Of a DNA stretch of 64,000 bases, positions 61,770 to 64,000 are shown piece by piece. Source of the DNA: Candidatus Krumholzibacteriia bacterium (GTDB taxonomy: Bacteria > Krumholzibacteriota > Krumholzibacteriia > WVZY01 > JAKEHA01); the NCBI GenBank assembly GCA_029865265.1, contig JAOUHG010000014.1, positions 1 to 64,000 of the forward strand, given 5' to 3'. A program made the translations under genes and the position numbers. Position 1 is the stretch's first letter. Every line of letters starts with the position of its first letter. The notes beneath the pieces were generated by a model, which saw only the letters and a list, made by a program, of their open reading frames with translations, was not told the DNA's origin and ran no database searches.

Positions 61770-62861
61770 CTAAGACGCCGGGAACACCGCTTTCGGAGCC
61801 ATCCCCACCCCCGGCGCCCGCCACAGCGACAGCACCGGTCCGCGGTAGGAAAATCCCCCTGCGAGGGGGTCGGACGCCAGCAACAGAGGGGTGTCGAGGT
61901 CCAGGAACTCGATGCCGCCAACCCCCAGCACGAGCGCGTACGAGAATGCCATCGCCAGCCGGGTCTCCATCATCCCGCCGATCATGAGCCGCAGCCCGGC
62001 CCCGCGCACGGCCCGCGCGATAGCCAGGGTCTGCGTGAAACCCGACTTCATGATCTTGAGGTTGACGATATCCGCGGCCCCGGCGGCGATCACCCGCTCC
62101 GCGTCGGCCAGGCTGAAAACCGACTCGTCCGCGGCGATGGCCAGCGGGCTCGCGGCCCGCACCGCAGCCATCGCGTCCAGGTCGTCACGCGGCACCGGCT
62201 GTTCGATCATGGCGATGCGGGGTGCCAGCGGCGCCAGGGCAAGAGCGATCTCAACGGCCTGGGCGGCATCGAAGCCCTGGTTGGCATCGAGGATGAAGGA
62301 CACGTCGGCGAAGCGCCGCGCCAGGCGTTCCACGCGGCGCACGTCGGCGTCGGCATCGCTGCCCACCTTGAGCTTGAACACGCGGAAGCCGCGGGCGTAC
62401 CACGACGCGGCCAACGCATCGATACGCTCCTCGGACAGGATGGGCAGGGTGATGTCGGTGGTGCGTTCGCGCACGTCCGCCCCCCCCAGGAAATCGTAGA
62501 GTGTCACCCCGCGGGCGCGCGCGGCGGCGTCCACCAGCGCGCACTCCAGGCCCGCCCGCGCCGCGGGCTGCTCCGGGTACGCCGCCGCCAGCGCCGAGCC
62601 CACCGCCTCCCAGCGCGCGGCGTCTTCGCCGACGATGCCCGCACCCAGGCCACGGGCGGCCTCCGCGCTGCCGTCGCGCGTCTCGCCGGTGAGTGCCGCG
62701 AACGGCGCCACCTCACCGTAGCCGGCGGTGCCATCGGCGAGGGTGACCCGCAGGTACGCGCTCTGTGCCACGGAGAGGGCACCGCGTGAGATCACGAAGG
62801 GATCGGTGAGGGGGACGTCGACCGTTTGCACGTCGACGGAAACGACGCGGGTGGCGCTCAA
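61770..62861 (-). CDS. Dipeptide epimerase (L-Ala-D/L-Glu epimerase type, enolase superfamily)
   Basis: 363 residues from a TTG at 62861 that overlaps the upstream stop (TTGA); a GTG about eight codons in is the alternative. Enolase-superfamily barrel: F-K-L-K-V-G (catalytic K-x-K), L-D-A-N-Q-G, I-E-Q-P-V and D-E-S as metal ligands, and N-L-K-I-M-K-S-G on the opposite face. That last motif is typical of Ala-Glu epimerases used in murein peptide recycling, as opposed to o-succinylbenzoate synthase. Specificity for other dipeptides cannot be excluded. It is coupled to the MetF-like gene. Confidence 0.85.
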   Translation of the reverse strand: MSATRVVSVDVQTVDVPLTDPFVISRGALSVAQSAYLRVTLADGTAGYGEVAPFAALTGETRDGSAEAARGLGAGIVGEDAARWEAVGSALAAAYPEQPAARAGLECALVDAAARARGVTLYDFLGGADVRERTTDITLPILSEERIDALAASWYARGFRVFKLKVGSDADADVRRVERLARRFADVSFILDANQGFDAAQAVEIALALAPLAPRIAMIEQPVPRDDLDAMAAVRAASPLAIAADESVFSLADAERVIAAGAADIVNLKIMKSGFTQTLAIARAVRGAGLRLMIGGMMETRLAMAFSYALVLGVGGIEFLDLDTPLLLASDPLAGGFSYRGPVLSLWRAPGVGMAPKAVFPAS

Positions 62862-63805
62862 GACTTGCGGAAGATGCGCCCGAACTCCTCGGCGAGCTCG
62901 AACGACGCGTCCACCGAGCGCGGGTTGCGCGAGTCGAGGTATTCGATGTTCACGCCCAGCCGGTCCGACGGGAAACCGATCTGCGTCGCGAACGAACTCA
63001 GCCGGTCCCACACGCCGATGAGGCAGGAGATGGAGGCCTCGCGCATGCTGCGCGCACCCTTGAGCATACGCTCCACGTCGCGCGGGATGAACACGCCCAG
63101 GGTTTTCTTCGCGAAGGTGATGTCCTCGGGCACCACGAAGGGAGAAAAGGTGAGAAAGATGCGCGGCAGGCGCTCGCGCGGCAGGCGCCGCACCAGGTCC
63201 AGCATCAGGCAGCACATCCATTCGCTTTCATAGAGGATCTGGGTGCTGAAGAAGCTGAAGCCGTTGCTGTCGATCTTGTGAAGGATGCGATCGATCTCGT
63301 CCTCGGAGGCGGGACGCGCCGTGAACTGTGCGCGGCGCGTGGGGATGATGATGCCGCCACAATTGAAGCCGCGCGCGGTGGCGATACGGGTGGCCTCCTC
63401 GATGGACATCGCCGCCGGACGCTGCGACTTCTCGCTGGAATCCGCGCCCACCACGAAGATGTCGTTGCAGCCAAGACTGCTGGCGCGCGTGAGCCAGCGC
63501 TCCAATTCGTCGGCGGAGCAGGACACGACCACCTTGTAGAGCGAGAGGGGTTTCTCGGTGAGTTCGCGCAGCCAGCGCGCAAACTCGTCGTTGGGAACCC
63601 GCTCACGCTCACGCTGAAACTCCCCTTCGTCCTGCAGGTCGGGCACGCTCACCGCGTGAAACGAGTTGTAGCAGGCGAAGCTCTGGCGCAGCACCGCATA
63701 GGCCTTCTCGCGGTCCGCCAGCGGCGGCGGGCACGCCTCCAGGATGACACGCACGTCGGCGATGCCGGGACGGGGTTGTGGGGTCTGGTTTCTTTCGTCG
63801 GTCAT
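62858..63805 (-). CDS. Methylenetetrahydrofolate reductase-like protein
   Basis: 315 residues from the ATG at 63805, close behind a promoter; a longer frame upstream is unlikely. MetF-type barrel: I-L-E-A-C-P-P-P near the start (Glu of the E-x-x-P-P segment), V-V-G-A-D-S-S-E-K-S, G-G-I-I-I-P-T-R-R and F-F-S-T-Q-I-L-Y-E-S. Flavin- and folate-binding residues appear roughly kept, but the protein diverges from E. coli MetF, with extra Cys residues (C-C-L-M). It may reduce methylene-THF or a related pterin. It overlaps the epimerase gene by four bases, an odd partner for a folate enzyme. Confidence 0.7.
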   Translation of the reverse strand: MTDERNQTPQPRPGIADVRVILEACPPPLADREKAYAVLRQSFACYNSFHAVSVPDLQDEGEFQRERERVPNDEFARWLRELTEKPLSLYKVVVSCSADELERWLTRASSLGCNDIFVVGADSSEKSQRPAAMSIEEATRIATARGFNCGGIIIPTRRAQFTARPASEDEIDRILHKIDSNGFSFFSTQILYESEWMCCLMLDLVRRLPRERLPRIFLTFSPFVVPEDITFAKKTLGVFIPRDVERMLKGARSMREASISCLIGVWDRLSSFATQIGFPSDRLGVNIEYLDSRNPRSVDASFELAEEFGRIFRKS

Positions 63806-63815
63806 GGGACGTTTC

Positions 63816-63844
63816 AATATATAAGAAGGCCGCGGCGTCGCCAA
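63816..63844 (-). promoter_or_regulatory. sigma70-like promoter of the MetF-like gene (very short leader)
   Basis: TTGGCG (63844-63839) and TATATT (63821-63816) are 17 bases apart on the minus strand. The predicted start, near 63809, leaves only about four bases before the ATG at 63805, with no room for a Shine-Dalgarno. Confidence 0.5.
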
Positions 63845-64000
63845 CTCGAGCGGGCCGCGGCGCATCCGGGCGGTATGGTATGACAGGCCCGCGGCACGCG
63901 CAACGCCAAAGCGGCCGAGACGCCCCTCACTCGGACATGGCACGATTGTGGCGTCCTTATGCGCTATTTCGCCCCTCGCGGCGGGGGCCATCACCCAGGC
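63845..64000. other. Window end, no gene supported
   Basis: These 156 bases are GC-rich and hold no convincing start or domain on either strand. An ATG on + at 63959 opens a frame that runs off the window (M-R-Y-F-A-P-R-G-G-G), but nothing shows that it is coding. Confidence 0.3.

Overview
The window is a high-GC stretch of bacterial chromosome, densely and mostly operonically coded. It has 53 protein genes that I can support, four tRNAs, a small SRP RNA, two clear terminators and several sigma70-like promoters. I see no insertion sequence, prophage, plasmid or CRISPR feature. The cell is a diderm: there is a TonB-like protein, several lipoproteins, a Wza/SLBB export protein and a PorV-like outer-membrane protein. 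MglA/MglB, GldA/GldF-G/DUF4340 transport genes and a giant secreted protein with a FlgD-like C-terminal domain ('YPNP' start) suggest an uncultured FCB-related lineage (for example Eisenbacteria- or Krumholzibacteriota-like). That placement is inference from gene content only.

Layout. 1-900 (+): the tail of an unidentified protein and a TonB-family protein. 905-26755 (-): one long co-oriented block. Read in transcription order it runs pgpA, cinA, thpR, recA, recX, alaS, then a surface-polysaccharide block (SLBB export protein, long RmlA-like nucleotidyltransferase, gmhA, GT4 glycosyltransferase, SDR epimerase, a WecA-like/PglF-like fusion, a UbiA-family phosphoribosyl-polyprenol synthase-like protein). 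It continues with ispE, spoVG, tRNA-Gln, prs, rplY, pth (the Bacillus-type ispE-spoVG-prs-ctc-pth order without glmU), then rpsF, rpsR, rplI, a mannose-1-P guanylyltransferase, a SurA/PpiC lipoprotein, a bifunctional-nuclease protein and a TPR/periplasmic-binding lipoprotein.

26800-31875: an aromatic amino-acid island with tyrosine phenol-lyase, tryptophanase and an EamA transporter on +, converging with a group II PLP decarboxylase on -. 32049-47138 (+): a 2915-residue repeat-built secreted protein, a PorV-like/TPR protein, a membrane SpoIIE-type phosphatase, a one-piece HATPase-STAS protein, a GAF histidine kinase and a small orphan ORF. Most of these overlap or nearly touch, so they look like one surface-plus-signalling operon.

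47151-54537 (-): lipoprotein, tadA, tRNA-Ser(GGA), a MetE/UROD-like protein, DUF1289, a thioesterase, tRNA-Ser(CGA), tRNA-Ala(CGC), SRP RNA, dnaX, ybaB, recR, mglB, mglA. This is the conserved tadA-ffs-dnaX-ybaB-recR order with insertions. 54639-56704 (+): a glycosyltransferase, a small membrane protein and a 7Fe-type ferredoxin closed by a strong terminator. 56820-63844 (-): a MetF-like protein, a dipeptide epimerase, and the ABC ATPase / GldF-GldG fusion / DUF4340 set.

Most notable points: a HATPase-STAS fusion that keeps a Shine-Dalgarno site and ATG at the domain junction; an RmlA-like gene whose only sensible start is ATC; a WecA-PglF fusion with an apparently dead dehydratase domain; a 165-bp structured element with 19-bp perfect arms between pth and the rpsF promoter; and a 412-residue tandem duplication in the giant surface protein.
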